The translations under genes were made by a program, and so were the position numbers. Shown here piece after piece: positions 8,568-18,971 of a DNA stretch of 64,000 nt (positions within the stretch are counted from its first letter, which is position 1; each line of letters opens with the position of its first letter). The notes under the pieces are model-generated. The model ran no database searches, was not told where the DNA came from, and saw nothing but the letters and a program-made list of their open reading frames with translations. Origin of the DNA: Rhizobium sp. WYJ-E13. GTDB lineage: Bacteria > Pseudomonadota > Alphaproteobacteria > Rhizobiales > Rhizobiaceae. The DNA lies in NCBI RefSeq assembly GCF_018987265.1, contig NZ_CP076853.1, positions 930,001-994,000 of the forward strand, given 5' to 3'.

Positions 8568-9236
8568 CTAGTCGCCGATCAGCGAAATAAGCTGGGATTT
8601 GGGGGCGGCGGCGGTGGAAGCTGCCGCCCCGACTGCCTTCCCGCCTTCCATCTTCACCTTGCCTTCGGCAAAGAGCTTGAGCGCCTGCGGATAGAGTTGA
8701 TGCTCGATGGTCAGTATGCGTCCTGCCAGCGCTTCCGCCGTATCGCCCGCAAGTACAGGCACGGCGGCCTGGCCGATGACCGGGCCTTCATCCATGCCTT
8801 CGGTGACGAAATGCACGGTGCAGCCGGCGATCCGCATGCCGGCGTCGATCGCCCGCTGATGCGTGTGCAGCCCCGGAAAGAGCGGCAGAAGGGAAGGGTG
8901 GATATTGAGGATCCGACCCTCATGGCGCTGGATGAAGACGGCTGAGAGGAGCCGCATATAGCCGGCAAGACAGATGATATCAGGCGAAAGCTCATCGAGA
9001 GCGGCAAAGATTGCCGCCTCATGCTCGTCCTTGCTCGCATAGTCCTTGCGCACGAAGGCGAAGGTCGGAATGCCCTCCGCCGCCGCCTTGGCAAGCCCGC
9101 CTGCATCCGCCTTGTCGGAGATCACGCCGACGATCTCGGCCGGATAGTCCGCAGCCTTCGCCGCCTGCACCAGTGCCATCATGTTGGAGCCGCTGCCGGA
9201 AATGAAGACGACGGTGCGTTTGCGCGGCGAGTTCAT
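8568..9236 (-). CDS. purN: Phosphoribosylglycinamide formyltransferase
   Basis: A 222-residue enzyme of purine synthesis that transfers a formyl group from 10-formyl-tetrahydrofolate to GAR. Family motifs are [13 protein letters not shown] (phosphate loop), LAGYMRLLS, the catalytic segment [14 protein letters not shown] with its histidine, and [15 protein letters not shown] with its aspartate. It is full length with a short C-terminal tail. Its start overlaps the purM stop by 4 bases, giving the usual alphaproteobacterial purMN operon. Confidence 0.96.
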   Translation of the reverse strand: MNSPRKRTVVFISGSGSNMMALVQAAKAADYPAEIVGVISDKADAGGLAKAAAEGIPTFAFVRKDYASKDEHEAAIFAALDELSPDIICLAGYMRLLSAVFIQRHEGRILNIHPSLLPLFPGLHTHQRAIDAGMRIAGCTVHFVTEGMDEGPVIGQAAVPVLAGDTAEALAGRILTIEHQLYPQALKLFAEGKVKMEGGKAVGAAASTAAAPKSQLISLIGD

Positions 9237-10306
9237 AGGGCGAGCGTGCCCTTATAGATGGTGCCGGCAGTGCCTTCGGCGCGGGCAACCATGCGGCCGA
9301 GCGCTACGACCTTTTCACCTTCCGCTTCGAGCACCTGGGAGACCGCGGCAACATTCTCTTCGGCGACGACGACGATCATGCCGATGCCGCAGTTGAAGGT
9401 GCGCAGCATTTCCGTGGCTTCGACGCCACCCGTCCTGGCCAGCCACGAGAAGACTGCTGGAGCTTCGACGGCGGAGAGATCAATCTCGGCAGCGAGGTGC
9501 TTCGGCAGCACGCGCGGAATATTCTCCGGGAAACCGCCGCCGGTAATGTGGGCTAGCGCCTTCAGCGCACCCGTCTCGCGGATCGCTTTCAGCAGCGGCT
9601 TCACATAGATGCGGGTCGGCGTCAGCAGCGCTTCGCCGAGCTTCTTGCCCTCGGCAAACGGTGCCGGCGCATCCCAGCCGAGGCCTGAAAGCGAAACGAT
9701 CTTGCGCACCAGCGAAAAACCGTTGGAGTGGACGCCGGAGGAGGAAAGGCCAAGAATGACGTCGCCTTCGGCAATATCACCCGATGGCAGCAGATTGCCG
9801 CGCTCGGCGGCACCCACCGCAAAACCGGCGAGATCATAATCGCCGGAGGAATACATACCCGGCATTTCGGCCGTTTCACCGCCGATCAGCGCGCAACCCG
9901 CCTCGCGGCAGCCGGCGGCGATGCCGCCGACGATGGCTGCGCCCTGATCCGGATCAAGCTTGCCGGTCGCGAAATAGTCGAGGAAGAAGAGCGGCTCCGC
10001 GCCCTGCACGACGAGATCGTTGACGCACATGGCAACGAGGTCCATGCCGACGGTTTCGTGATAATTCGCATCGATGGCGATCTTCAGCTTGGTGCCGACG
10101 CCATCATTGGCGGCAACAAGCACCGGATCGGTAAAGCCTGCAGCCTTCAGGTCGAAGAGGCCGCCGAAGCCGCCGATCTCGCCATCCGCGCCTGGACGGC
10201 GCGTGGAACGCACGGCTGGCTTGATCTTCTCCACCATCAGGTTGCCGGCATCGATGTCGACGCCTGCATCGCTGTAGGTCAGACCGTTTCTTCCAGACTG
10301 GCTCAT
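9233..10306 (-). CDS. purM: Phosphoribosylformylglycinamidine cyclo-ligase (AIR synthetase)
   Basis: A 357-residue ATP-dependent enzyme that closes the imidazole ring of purines. It has the N-terminal [19 protein letters not shown], the glycine-rich [14 protein letters not shown], the [12 protein letters not shown] segment, and [11 protein letters not shown], all diagnostic for PurM. It starts the purMN operon and is divergent from the AI-2E family permease; the 224-base divergent gap should hold both promoters. Confidence 0.97.
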   Translation of the reverse strand: MSQSGRNGLTYSDAGVDIDAGNLMVEKIKPAVRSTRRPGADGEIGGFGGLFDLKAAGFTDPVLVAANDGVGTKLKIAIDANYHETVGMDLVAMCVNDLVVQGAEPLFFLDYFATGKLDPDQGAAIVGGIAAGCREAGCALIGGETAEMPGMYSSGDYDLAGFAVGAAERGNLLPSGDIAEGDVILGLSSSGVHSNGFSLVRKIVSLSGLGWDAPAPFAEGKKLGEALLTPTRIYVKPLLKAIRETGALKALAHITGGGFPENIPRVLPKHLAAEIDLSAVEAPAVFSWLARTGGVEATEMLRTFNCGIGMIVVVAEENVAAVSQVLEAEGEKVVALGRMVARAEGTAGTIYKGTLAL

Positions 10307-10530
10307 GATGATCTCCAGAGGATTTGAAGCTGCGGATAAAAGACCGCGTCACATGCCGGTCGCAATTGCATGAGAGTGCGCTTTATGCAAGCGTTGCAAG
10401 GGAAAAGCCCCCATTTTCCAGCTAATCCCTGTGCGCTTTCCGGATTTGGTGCAACGGGGTTGACCATCTTTGCGCCTCCATCCTATGTGCTGGATGGGCA
10501 CGGGCAAGGCGTGCGGTCAGCGGGGAAGCG

Positions 10531-11655
10531 ATGCCACAACAGGTCAGCGGAACGATACTGAAGCGCCAGGTCATCTTCTGGGTGGCGGTTCTGCTCATCT
10601 TCATCGCCTTCCTCTATATTTTCAGCTCGATCCTGCTGCCTTTCATCGCCGGCATGTCGATCGCCTATTTTCTCGATCCCATAGCAGACAGGCTGGAGCG
10701 CCTCGGCTTGAGCCGGCTTATGGCGACCATCGTCATCCTGGTGGCCTTCGTCATCGTCTTTGCGCTGGCGCTGGTGATCCTGATCCCCGTTCTCATCAAC
10801 CAGTTCAACGATTTCGCCCAGCGCGTGCCGGGTTATATCAGCCAGTTGCAGGAATTCATCGCCCATTACCAGGATTCCGTGCTGCCGGGCTGGATCAAGA
10901 GCCAGCTCGGCACCATCAAGAACAATTTCTCGACTATCCTGTCGGAGGGCATGGGCTTCCTCACCGGGCTCTTCTCGCAGATCTGGAATTCCGGCAAGGC
11001 GATCGTTGACGTCATCTCGCTGCTCATCGTCACGCCGGTCGTCGCCTTCTATATCCTGCTCGATTGGGACCGCATGGTTGCCAAGGTCGATGAATGGGTT
11101 CCGCGTAATTATGTGAAAGACGTCCGTCAGATCGCCAGCGAAATGGATCAGGCGATTGCCGGCTTCATCCGCGGGCAGGGTTCGCTCTGCCTCATCCTCG
11201 GCATCTATTATGCGGCAGGCCTCTCGATCGTCGGCCTGAACTTCGGGCTGCTCATCGGCCTCTTCTCCGGCATGATCAGCTTCATTCCCTATGTGGGCTC
11301 GCTGGTTGGGCTCGTGCTTGCGGTTGGCGTGGCGATCGTCCAGTTCTGGCCTGATTATATCTGGATTATCGCAGTTCTCGCGGTCTTCTTCTCTGGCCAG
11401 TTCCTTGAAGGCAATATCCTGCAGCCGAAGCTCGTAGGCTCCAGCGTCGGCCTGCACCCTGTCTGGCTGATGTTTGCGCTCTTTGCCTTCGGTGCGCTCT
11501 TCGGTTTCGTCGGCCTGCTGGTCGCTGTACCGGCGGCAGCGGCCGTCGGCGTCCTTGTCCGCTTTGCGCTTTCGCGCTACCTTCAAAGTGATCTCTACTA
11601 TGGCAGGTCGCCGGGCGGCCGGGCCGGGAAGATGAAATCTGTTTCCGATGAATGA
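10531..11655 (+). CDS. AI-2E family transporter / PerM-like permease
   Basis: A 374-residue inner-membrane protein with about seven to eight transmembrane segments. A hydrophobic pair comes first (VIFWVAVLLIFIAFLYIF; ATIVILVAFVIVFALALVIL). An amphipathic central domain (FNDFAQRVPGYISQLQEF) and the typical C-terminal cluster with SFIPYVGS and GNILQPKLVG follow. The family exports varied small molecules or peptides; the substrate cannot be told from sequence. The last 8 bases overlap the start of hdaA, so the two are co-transcribed. Confidence 0.88.
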   Translation: MPQQVSGTILKRQVIFWVAVLLIFIAFLYIFSSILLPFIAGMSIAYFLDPIADRLERLGLSRLMATIVILVAFVIVFALALVILIPVLINQFNDFAQRVPGYISQLQEFIAHYQDSVLPGWIKSQLGTIKNNFSTILSEGMGFLTGLFSQIWNSGKAIVDVISLLIVTPVVAFYILLDWDRMVAKVDEWVPRNYVKDVRQIASEMDQAIAGFIRGQGSLCLILGIYYAAGLSIVGLNFGLLIGLFSGMISFIPYVGSLVGLVLAVGVAIVQFWPDYIWIIAVLAVFFSGQFLEGNILQPKLVGSSVGLHPVWLMFALFAFGALFGFVGLLVAVPAAAAVGVLVRFALSRYLQSDLYYGRSPGGRAGKMKSVSDE

Positions 11656-12361
11656 CGTGACGAACGCTGATCCGAAGCGCAAGGCCGGAGAACAGCTTCC
11701 TTTGGCCTTTTCGCATGACGCCGCGACAGGGCGCGATGACCTGCTTGTCTCGGAGCGTCTCGCCGCTGCCGTTTCGATCGTCGATGCCTGGCCGAACTGG
11801 CCGTCACCGGTCGTGATCCTTGCCGGGCCTGTCGGGTCGGGCAAATCGCATCTCGCCGGCATCTGGAAGCAATTGAGTGGAGCGGAGGCCATTCATCCCG
11901 CTGATGGTTCCGATGCCGCGATCGCGGCTGCAAACGGCCCCGTCCTTTTCGAGGACGTCGACCGCGCGGGTTTCGATGACGCCACGCTCTTCCACGTCAT
12001 CAACAGCGTGCGGGAAAACGGCACCAGCCTCCTGATGACGAGCCGCCTCTGGCCCATGTCCTGGCCGGTCACGCTGCCCGATCTGCGTTCGCGCCTGAAG
12101 GCTGCGACTGTCGTCGAGATCGGCGAGCCCGATGAGGAATTGCTGTCGCAGGTCATCGTCAAGCTCTTTGCCGACCGACAGCTTTATATAGATGACAAAC
12201 TCGTCCTTTATATCGTCAATCGCATGGAGCGGTCACTCAACGCCGCCCAGACGATTGTCGAAAGGCTCGATCGGCTGGCGCTTTCCAGAGGCACGGGGAT
12301 TACCCGCACTCTAGCTGCCGAAGTATTGAATGAATTGGGCAATTCCGGCTCGGGCGATTGA
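11648..12361 (+). CDS. hdaA: DnaA regulatory inactivator HdaA
   Basis: A 237-residue AAA+ protein similar to the DnaA ATPase domain but without the DNA-binding domain. Residues ~16-21 hold the clamp-binding motif QLPLAF. The Walker A is GPVGSGKSH, the Walker B is VLFEDVD, sensor 1 is LLMTSR, and sensor 2 lies near MERSLNAAQTIVERLDR. With the DNA polymerase sliding clamp it stimulates ATP hydrolysis by DnaA and so limits re-initiation of replication. It overlaps the permease gene, an arrangement known in alphaproteobacteria. Confidence 0.9.
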   Translation: MNDVTNADPKRKAGEQLPLAFSHDAATGRDDLLVSERLAAAVSIVDAWPNWPSPVVILAGPVGSGKSHLAGIWKQLSGAEAIHPADGSDAAIAAANGPVLFEDVDRAGFDDATLFHVINSVRENGTSLLMTSRLWPMSWPVTLPDLRSRLKAATVVEIGEPDEELLSQVIVKLFADRQLYIDDKLVLYIVNRMERSLNAAQTIVERLDRLALSRGTGITRTLAAEVLNELGNSGSGD

Positions 12362-12394
12362 CTGTCACAGTTCCGTCGTGAAACTGATATATTC
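12362..12394 (+). promoter_or_regulatory. Possible Pho box and -10 element before ppk
   Basis: CTGTCAC (12362-12368) and CCGTCGT (12373-12379) are two heptamers separated by 4 bases, as in PhoB sites whose half-site is CTGTCAT. A TATATT-like -10 (GATATATT) follows about 8 bases later and about 35 bases before the ppk start. The second half-site is a weaker match. PhoB control of ppk is plausible but inferred. Confidence 0.45.
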
Positions 12395-12426
12395 GCCAAA
12401 GCGATTGAAAGCGGGGTGAGTGGATC

Positions 12427-14631
12427 ATGGACAGCGCATACCAGGAACATCAGGAACTCGCCCCGGAAAACGGCGCAGACCTGCCGCCGCTGGACCAGCT
12501 TCTCTCCAGTCCCGAGCGCTTCATCAACCGCGAATTCTCCTGGCTGCAGTTTAACCGCCGTGTCCTCGAAGAGACGCTGAATACCGAGCATCCACTGCTG
12601 GAGCGCGTGCGTTTCCTGTCGATCTCGGCTGCCAACCTCGACGAATTCTTCATGGTGCGCGTTGCCGGCCTCGAAGGCCAGGTGCGTCAGAGCATCGTGG
12701 TCAAGAGCCCGGATGGCCGCACGCCCGCCGAGCAGTTGGACTCGATCCTCAGCGAGATCGATCATCTGCAGATGGAACAGCAGGCCTCGCTTGCCGTCCT
12801 GCAGCAATATCTCGCCAAGGAAGACATCCTGATCGTGCGCCCCGGCGCGCTGAGCGATTCCGACCGTCAGTGGCTGGCAAACGAGTTCGAGCAGTCGATC
12901 TTCCCGGTGCTGACGCCGCTGTCCATCGATCCTGCCCATCCGTTCCCATTCATTCCGAACCTCGGCTTCTCGATCGGCCTGCAGCTTGTCAGCCGCAATG
13001 GCCGCGAGCCGATGACGGCGCTGCTGCGCCTGCCGCCGGCGCTCGACCGTTTCATACGCCTGCCTGATGACCGCAACACGATCCGCTACATCACGCTCGA
13101 AGATGTCGCCAACATCTTCATCCACCGGCTTTATCCGGGTTACGAGGTACAGGGCTCGGGTACGTTCCGCGTCATCAGAGACAGCGATATCGAAGTCGAG
13201 GAAGAGGCTGAAGATCTCGTCCGCTTCTTCGAGACCGCGCTGAAGCGCCGCCGCCGCGGCAAGGTCATCCGTATCGAGACGGATTCCGAGATGCCGGCTT
13301 CGCTGCGCCAGTTCGTGGTCCACGCCCTCAGCATTCCGGATAACCGCGTTGCGGTTCTGCCCGGCCTGCTGGCGCTCAACACACTCTCGGAAATCACCAA
13401 GGCGCCGCGCGACGATTTGCGCTTTCCGCCTTACAATGCGCGATTTCCAGAACGTGTCCGTGAACACGCCGGTGATTGCTTTGCCGCTATCCGCGAAAAG
13501 GACATGGTGGTCCATCATCCCTACGAGTCTTTCGACGTGGTGGTCCAGTTTCTTCTCCAGGCTGCGCGCGATCCTGACGTTCTGGCGATAAAGCAGACGC
13601 TCTACCGTACCTCCAACGACAGCCCGATCGTGCGCGCTCTGGTCGACGCCGCCGAAGCCGGCAAGTCGGTGACGGCGCTGGTCGAGCTCAAGGCCCGCTT
13701 CGACGAAGAAGCCAATATCCGCTGGGCGCGCGACCTGGAGCGCGCCGGCGTGCAGGTCGTCTTCGGTTTCATCGAGCTCAAGACCCACGCCAAGATGTCG
13801 CTAGTCGTGCGCCGCGAAGAGGGCAAGCTGCGCACCTACTGCCATCTCGGCACCGGCAACTATCATCCGATCACCGCGAAGATCTATACCGACCTGTCCT
13901 TCTTCACGTGCAATCCTGTGATCGCCCACGACATGGCCAACATCTTCAACTTCATCACCGGTTACGGTGAGCCGGAAGAAGGGATGAAGCTTGCCGTTTC
14001 GCCCTACACGCTGCGCCCGCGCATTCTTCGCCACATCAACGAAGAGATCGAGCACGCCCGCAACGGTCGTCCGGCAGCGATCTGGATGAAGATGAACTCG
14101 CTGGTCGACCCCGACATCATCGACGCGCTTTATACGGCGAGCCGCGCCGGCGTCGAGATCGATCTCGTCGTGCGCGGCATCTGCTGCCTGCGTCCGCAAG
14201 TGCCAGGCCTCTCCGACAAGATCCGCGTCAAATCGATCGTCGGCCGCTTCCTCGAGCACAGCCGCATCTTCTGCTTCGGCAATGGATATGGCCTGCCGTC
14301 CGACAAGGCCCTCGTCTATATCGGCTCGGCCGACATGATGCCGAGAAATCTCGATCGCCGTGTCGAAACGCTCGTTCCGCTGACGAATCCGACCGTCCAC
14401 GAGCAGGTTTTGTCACAGATTATGCTCGGCAACGTGATTGACAATCAACAAAGCTACGAGATATTGCCCGACGGTACGTCACGGCGCATGGAAGTGCGCA
14501 AGGGCGAAGAACCGTTCAATGCGCAGCAATATTTCATGACCAATCCCAGCCTGTCCGGCCGCGGTGAAGCTCTGAAATCGAGTGCGCCGAAGCTGATCGC
14601 CGGTCTGCTCGAAGGCCGAAACAACAAGTAA
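12427..14631 (+). CDS. ppk: Polyphosphate kinase 1
   Basis: A 734-residue enzyme that reversibly polymerises the terminal phosphate of ATP into polyphosphate. The N-terminal domain begins [17 protein letters not shown]. The phospholipase-D-like catalytic half carries THAKMSLV and the phosphohistidine candidate His473 in CHLGTGNYH, then [15 protein letters not shown] and a second conserved patch with [10 protein letters not shown]. It is full length. The gap to ppx is 10 bases, so synthesis and breakdown of polyphosphate are encoded together. Confidence 0.97.
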   Translation: MDSAYQEHQELAPENGADLPPLDQLLSSPERFINREFSWLQFNRRVLEETLNTEHPLLERVRFLSISAANLDEFFMVRVAGLEGQVRQSIVVKSPDGRTPAEQLDSILSEIDHLQMEQQASLAVLQQYLAKEDILIVRPGALSDSDRQWLANEFEQSIFPVLTPLSIDPAHPFPFIPNLGFSIGLQLVSRNGREPMTALLRLPPALDRFIRLPDDRNTIRYITLEDVANIFIHRLYPGYEVQGSGTFRVIRDSDIEVEEEAEDLVRFFETALKRRRRGKVIRIETDSEMPASLRQFVVHALSIPDNRVAVLPGLLALNTLSEITKAPRDDLRFPPYNARFPERVREHAGDCFAAIREKDMVVHHPYESFDVVVQFLLQAARDPDVLAIKQTLYRTSNDSPIVRALVDAAEAGKSVTALVELKARFDEEANIRWARDLERAGVQVVFGFIELKTHAKMSLVVRREEGKLRTYCHLGTGNYHPITAKIYTDLSFFTCNPVIAHDMANIFNFITGYGEPEEGMKLAVSPYTLRPRILRHINEEIEHARNGRPAAIWMKMNSLVDPDIIDALYTASRAGVEIDLVVRGICCLRPQVPGLSDKIRVKSIVGRFLEHSRIFCFGNGYGLPSDKALVYIGSADMMPRNLDRRVETLVPLTNPTVHEQVLSQIMLGNVIDNQQSYEILPDGTSRRMEVRKGEEPFNAQQYFMTNPSLSGRGEALKSSAPKLIAGLLEGRNNK

Positions 14632-14641
14632 ACTGGACCTA

Positions 14642-16162
14642 ATGGTTGAATCTGAAGCCCAGGGGCGACTTCCGGGTATCGCCCCGGTCTCCGTTGTCGA
14701 TATCGGATCGAACTCCATCCGTCTGGTCGTCTACGAAGGTCTGTCGCGTTCTCCCACCATCCTCTTCAACGAAAAGGTCCTCTGTGGCCTCGGCAAGGGC
14801 ATAGCTCTCACCGGCAAGATGGATGAAGAAAGCGTTGCACGGGCGCTTCAGGCCCTTCATCGCTTCAAGGCCCTCTCGGATCAGGCGCGCGCCGCCACCA
14901 TGTATGTGCTGGCGACGGCTGCGGCGCGCGAGGCGAGCAACGGCCCCGATTTCATCCATCAGGCAGAGACGATCCTGCAGCGGCACGTCCGTATACTCTC
15001 GGGTGAGGAAGAGGCGCGCTTTGCGTCGCTCGGCATCATCAGCGGCTTTTACAATCCTGACGGCATAGCCGGCGATCTCGGTGGCGGCTCTCTGGAGCTC
15101 ATCGATATCAGGGGCAAGGATGTAAGCGGCGGCATTACCCTGCCGCTCGGCGGTCTGCGTCTGTCCGAATATGCCGGCGGATCACTCGCCAAGGCGCGAG
15201 CCTTTGCCCGCAAGCAGGTCAAGACCGCCAGGCTTCTCTCCAAGGGGGAAGGGCGCACCTTCTATGCTGTCGGCGGTACGTGGCGAAACATCGCCAAGCT
15301 ACACATGGAGATCACCCGCTATCCGCTGCACATGATGCAGGGCTACGAGGTTTCCCTCGAAGGCATGACGCAGTTCCTCGATCAGGTCGTCACTGCCAAG
15401 GATTCCAAGGAGCCGGCACTTCAGGCGGTTTCCAAGCATCGCCGTTCGCTGCTGCCCTTCGGCGCCATTGCCATGAAGGAAGTGCTGAACGCCATGAGGC
15501 CTTCAGTGATATCCTTCTCCGCGCAGGGTGTGCGCGAGGGTTACCTCTACTCGCTGCTGTCAGAATCCGAGCGCCGGTCGGACCCGCTGCTTGCTGCTGC
15601 AGGCGAGCTTGCCATCCTGCGTGCCCGTTCACCGGAACATGCCCGCGAGCTTGCCGATTGGACCGGCCGCATGATGCCCTTCTTTGGCGTGCAGGAAACC
15701 GCTGAGGAAAGCCGCTATCGTCAGGCCGCCTGCCTGCTTGCCGATATCAGCTGGCGTGCCCACCCGGATTATCGCGGTGCTCAGGCGCTGAACGTTATCG
15801 CCCACTCGTCCTTCGTCGGCATCAGCCATCCCGGCCGCGCCTTCATCGCGCTGACGAACTATTATCGCTTCGAAGGTCTTCACGACGACGGTTCGACGGC
15901 GCCGCTCGCCTCAATCGCCGGCCCGCAATTCATCGAACGCGCCAAGCTGCTCGGCGGCATGCTGCGCGTCGTCTACCTCTTCTCGGCCTCCATGCCGGGC
16001 ATCGTACGCGACCTGACCTTCCGCAAGTCCGCGTCCCCCGATCTCGATCTGGAGTTCGTGGTGCCCCACGAATATCGCGATTTCGCTGGCGAACGGCTCG
16101 ATGGCCGCTTGCAGCAATTGTCGCGGCTGACGAACAAGCGGCTGGCGTTCCGGTTCGAATAG
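14642..16162 (+). CDS. ppx: Exopolyphosphatase / Ppx-GppA phosphatase
   Basis: A 506-residue protein of the actin-fold sugar-kinase superfamily that removes terminal phosphate from polyphosphate, or from pppGpp in GppA members. Diagnostic motifs are VVDIGSNSIRLVVYE (phosphate 1), SGEEEARFASLG, DLGGGSLELID (phosphate 2) and AVGGTWRN. The C-terminal half is the HD-like helical domain. The first codon lies 10 bases after ppk. Whether ppGpp is also a substrate cannot be told. Confidence 0.93.
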   Translation: MVESEAQGRLPGIAPVSVVDIGSNSIRLVVYEGLSRSPTILFNEKVLCGLGKGIALTGKMDEESVARALQALHRFKALSDQARAATMYVLATAAAREASNGPDFIHQAETILQRHVRILSGEEEARFASLGIISGFYNPDGIAGDLGGGSLELIDIRGKDVSGGITLPLGGLRLSEYAGGSLAKARAFARKQVKTARLLSKGEGRTFYAVGGTWRNIAKLHMEITRYPLHMMQGYEVSLEGMTQFLDQVVTAKDSKEPALQAVSKHRRSLLPFGAIAMKEVLNAMRPSVISFSAQGVREGYLYSLLSESERRSDPLLAAAGELAILRARSPEHARELADWTGRMMPFFGVQETAEESRYRQAACLLADISWRAHPDYRGAQALNVIAHSSFVGISHPGRAFIALTNYYRFEGLHDDGSTAPLASIAGPQFIERAKLLGGMLRVVYLFSASMPGIVRDLTFRKSASPDLDLEFVVPHEYRDFAGERLDGRLQQLSRLTNKRLAFRFE

Positions 16163-16216
16163 GTCGATCCGACTTAGTGTTGCCTTACGCCGAACTCCAG
16201 CCCCCGATAGCCAAGC

Positions 16217-16243
16217 AAAAAGGGCAGCACTTTTGCGCCGCCC
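16217..16243 (-). terminator. Rho-independent terminator of the phytase-like gene
   Basis: On the minus strand GGGCGGC and GCTGCCC pair (one G-T pair) around an 8-base loop and are followed by TTTTT. It lies 24 bases past the stop of the esterase-like gene and between the convergent ppx and phytase-like genes. Confidence 0.8.
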
Positions 16244-16266
16244 TCTCAATTTCACTTCAAACACGA

Positions 16267-17625
16267 TTACTTCGCGTTCAGGAACTCACCGACCTCGAGG
16301 ATGCTGAACTCGTTATTGTCAGCCTTGTCGACGGCGCGGCCGGCCGAGAAGGGCAGGTTGTTGTCGTTGCCGATGATGATGTGCGTGGCGTCGACCCGGT
16401 CGACGTTTTCGATCGTCACGAACGGCATGTTGTAGACGCCAGCGATATCGCCGGCCTTCTTCTTGTTGTCCGGATCCTGGATGTTCAGGAGGTCGATGTA
16501 GCCGATCTTGCGAACGGCCTTGCCGACATTGGCGTCGTTGAACTCGATCTTGTAGACGCGCTTCAGTTCGGCCGGAGCTTCGAAGCAGTCCGGCTTCGGC
16601 TGCTTGGGATCGGCGCAGGCCTTGTCCTTCGTGCCGGCGCCGTTGTCGCGCTCGATGACGAGAGCGGTGCTGTCGTCGAGCATGTTGAAGTCACCGATCG
16701 AAGCGCCCTTGTCTTCGAACGGATAGAGCCAGCTGCGGCCCGACCACCTCTTGGAGGCGACGTCGAATTCGATGACGCGGATGGCCGCGTGGCCGTCAAC
16801 CGATTCCATCTTGCCGTCATCCTGGTAGATGGCGCCTTCGAGCAGGCCGTAGAGCTTGGAGCCGTCCTTCGACATGGCCAGACCCTCGAAGCCGCCGGAG
16901 CGTTTCAGGTTGAAGACCGGCATCTTGGCGGCCGGGTTGCCCGGCAGCTGGATCAGCGGATTGTCGGGGGACAGGACCGGCTTGCCGTCGAGCGTGGTGG
17001 GGATGACGTCCGTCAGGCGGCCTTCGGTGTCGATCTTCAGGAGATACGGGCCGAACTCGTCGCCGAGCCAGAAGCCGTCGGCAACCGGCTGAACGGATTC
17101 GATGTCGAAATCGGCGCCGGTGAGGTAGCGTGTATCGGAGGCTTCGGTGACGATCGGGAATGGAGCGATCTTGTTCGGGTCGGACAGGAAGACGTTCTTG
17201 ACGACGTCAACCTTGTTGGCGTTCCAGTCGAACTTCAGCTGATGCAGGAACAGCATGGAATCGGACGAGGTGAACTTCGAACCGAAGCCGTTGTCCGAGA
17301 GTGTCCAGAAGGTGCCGTCGGGCATGGTCTTGATACCGGAGAAGCCCTGGATCGGCTGGCCGTCGAGCGGCAGCTTGACGTCGGTGACCCGGGCGCCGTC
17401 CTTGCCGGCAATCGTGCCGAGCTTTTCGGTGCGCTTGCGGTCCGGCGTCATGAACTTGCCGGAGGTCTTCAGGAAGGCCGGTGCATCGGCCGGGGCCGGG
17501 GTCAGCGTATTGGCAGGCAGGATCGCCTGGCCGGCGAGCTTCGCCGGGAAAAGCTGCTGGTCGGCGGAGGCGGAGCCTGCGACGAGCATGAAAAATGATG
17601 CGGAAGCAAAAAGAACGTTCTTCAT
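16267..17625 (-). CDS. Exported phytase-esterase-like beta-propeller protein
   Basis: A 452-residue protein with a Sec signal peptide (MKNVLFASASFFMLVAGSASA) and a domain of the 'esterase-like activity of phytase' family. Visible signatures are the repeated short blades GFSGIKTMPDGTFWTLSDNG, DFDIESVQPVADGFWLGDE, and the C-terminal ENVDRVDATHIIIGNDNNLP. Acidic residues in these turns probably bind Ca2+. The ATG at 17625 begins the signal peptide; an in-frame codon upstream would hide it. It is probably periplasmic or secreted and hydrolyses a phosphate ester; the actual substrate is unknown. Its position next to ppk-ppx suggests phosphate metabolism, but it is transcribed convergently. Confidence 0.85.
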   Translation of the reverse strand: MKNVLFASASFFMLVAGSASADQQLFPAKLAGQAILPANTLTPAPADAPAFLKTSGKFMTPDRKRTEKLGTIAGKDGARVTDVKLPLDGQPIQGFSGIKTMPDGTFWTLSDNGFGSKFTSSDSMLFLHQLKFDWNANKVDVVKNVFLSDPNKIAPFPIVTEASDTRYLTGADFDIESVQPVADGFWLGDEFGPYLLKIDTEGRLTDVIPTTLDGKPVLSPDNPLIQLPGNPAAKMPVFNLKRSGGFEGLAMSKDGSKLYGLLEGAIYQDDGKMESVDGHAAIRVIEFDVASKRWSGRSWLYPFEDKGASIGDFNMLDDSTALVIERDNGAGTKDKACADPKQPKPDCFEAPAELKRVYKIEFNDANVGKAVRKIGYIDLLNIQDPDNKKKAGDIAGVYNMPFVTIENVDRVDATHIIIGNDNNLPFSAGRAVDKADNNEFSILEVGEFLNAK

Positions 17626-17734
17626 GATGTCCCCATAGAACGGATTGCAGAGGCGCCATCCGCTTAGCAGGGCATTCATATCGGCACATTGACGGTTGGG
17701 TGAAGCTTTGGTGAAGTGTCGACGAAGCGCCGGC

Positions 17735-18796
17735 TCAACCGCGCCGCAGGTTTGCCGGCTGGTTGAGAACGGTCACGGCGCGCGAAGAAAGGGCGACGAC
17801 ATCAAGCCCCTGGCCGCGCCCGCGCACCGCGTGATTGCCGAGGTTTTCGCCGACGATATCCTCGGGAAGCGTCATACGTTGGGCAAGCTCTGCGGAAATC
17901 AACACCGGCCGGTTCAGCGTCCGGCAAAGCGACTCCAGCCGCGCCGTGGTGTTCACGGTATCGCCGAAGAAGCTGATCTTGTGATGATCGACGCCGACTT
18001 CGGCGGTAATGACACTGCCGCCATGAAGAGCGGCCCTCAGTTTCGGCACCTGGCCATAACTCTTCTTCCAGCTTGCGGCATTGGCTTCGATATCGGCGAG
18101 GATATCGAAAAGGCAGCGCACGCAGCGTGCATCCTTCACGCCGCGCGCTAAGGGCCAGGTGATGATCGCGGCATCGCCGACATAGTCGTTGATCATGCCC
18201 TTGTGGCGTCGCACCGGCTCCGCGAAGGCCGCAAACAGTGAACTCAGAAGCTGTTGCGCGCGCAGATCCCCATGCTTTTCGGCAAAGGCGGTGGACTCGG
18301 CGAGATCGATGAACAGGAAGACGCGCTCTTCCTTCGCCGGATTGCGGTAGCGGCTGACCAGCATGCTGACGAAGACTTCGCGCCCCAGCAATTCGCGCAC
18401 CCTGAGCAGGAAGATCAGCGTGGCGCAGACGGCAAGCGCATAGAGAAAGATATCGAACGGCATGATCAGCACGTCGATCATCTTCGGTGGCTTCAGAGCG
18501 CCCAGCAGAGTGAGAAGGAAACCGGCAGCCGCAAAGCCGATGCTCATCAGGATTTCATAGATGACGAGCTCGGTGATGATGAAGAGCAGTGTCGGAAATC
18601 TTTGGATGCGCCGGTAGAGGCCGCGCAAGAATACCCTACGCTCGAAGGCGAGGATCGGCATGCCGATGAAGAGCGCGAAGATCGCTCCGATGATGGGCGT
18701 CTGGCCGCTATAGTAGTACAGATCGTAGACCACGCCGCTGAGTGCTAGGACGAGCGCGATCAGGATCCAGTTCTGCGTCGGGGATATCTCTCTCAT
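17735..18796 (-). CDS. Membrane-bound class III adenylate/guanylate cyclase
   Basis: A 353-residue protein with about four N-terminal transmembrane helices (NWILIALVLALSGVVYDLYY, then GAIFALFIGMPIL and others) and a C-terminal cyclase domain from ~residue 165. The metal-binding aspartates are in FLFIDLAEST and NDYVGDAAIITW. The transition-state Asn and Arg are in GDTVNTTARLES, so the site looks active. I chose the ATG at 18796, which has an AAGGG ribosome-binding site; an in-frame GTG lies 7 codons upstream. It makes cAMP or cGMP in response to an unknown signal; the nucleotide specificity is not clear. Rhizobia carry many paralogues. Confidence 0.88.
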   Translation of the reverse strand: MREISPTQNWILIALVLALSGVVYDLYYYSGQTPIIGAIFALFIGMPILAFERRVFLRGLYRRIQRFPTLLFIITELVIYEILMSIGFAAAGFLLTLLGALKPPKMIDVLIMPFDIFLYALAVCATLIFLLRVRELLGREVFVSMLVSRYRNPAKEERVFLFIDLAESTAFAEKHGDLRAQQLLSSLFAAFAEPVRRHKGMINDYVGDAAIITWPLARGVKDARCVRCLFDILADIEANAASWKKSYGQVPKLRAALHGGSVITAEVGVDHHKISFFGDTVNTTARLESLCRTLNRPVLISAELAQRMTLPEDIVGENLGNHAVRGRGQGLDVVALSSRAVTVLNQPANLRRG

Positions 18797-18877
18797 GCCG
18801 CCCTTTCGCCGAAGCACGTCATTCGGCTATTGTTTCCCGCGCAGTGCTATGGTCAAGACATTTCGAATTTAAGGCAG

Positions 18878-18908
18878 GTCGCGAAAAACTGTGCAGTTGT
18901 TTTGCGAC
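18878..18908. repeat. Palindromic intergenic repeat
   Basis: GTCGCGAAAAACT and AGTTGTTTTGCGAC form an imperfect hairpin around GTGC. Its core, AAAA..TGTGCAG..GTTTTGCG, is shared with the element at 8480-8503, which marks both as copies of one rhizobial repeat family. It lies between rnd and the nucleotide cyclase. Confidence 0.75.
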
Positions 18909-18971
18909 AACGACATGCGTAACAACGATTTGAAGTGTGGCCGGCGAACCTGAAGGCGTGCAACTGCTTTG

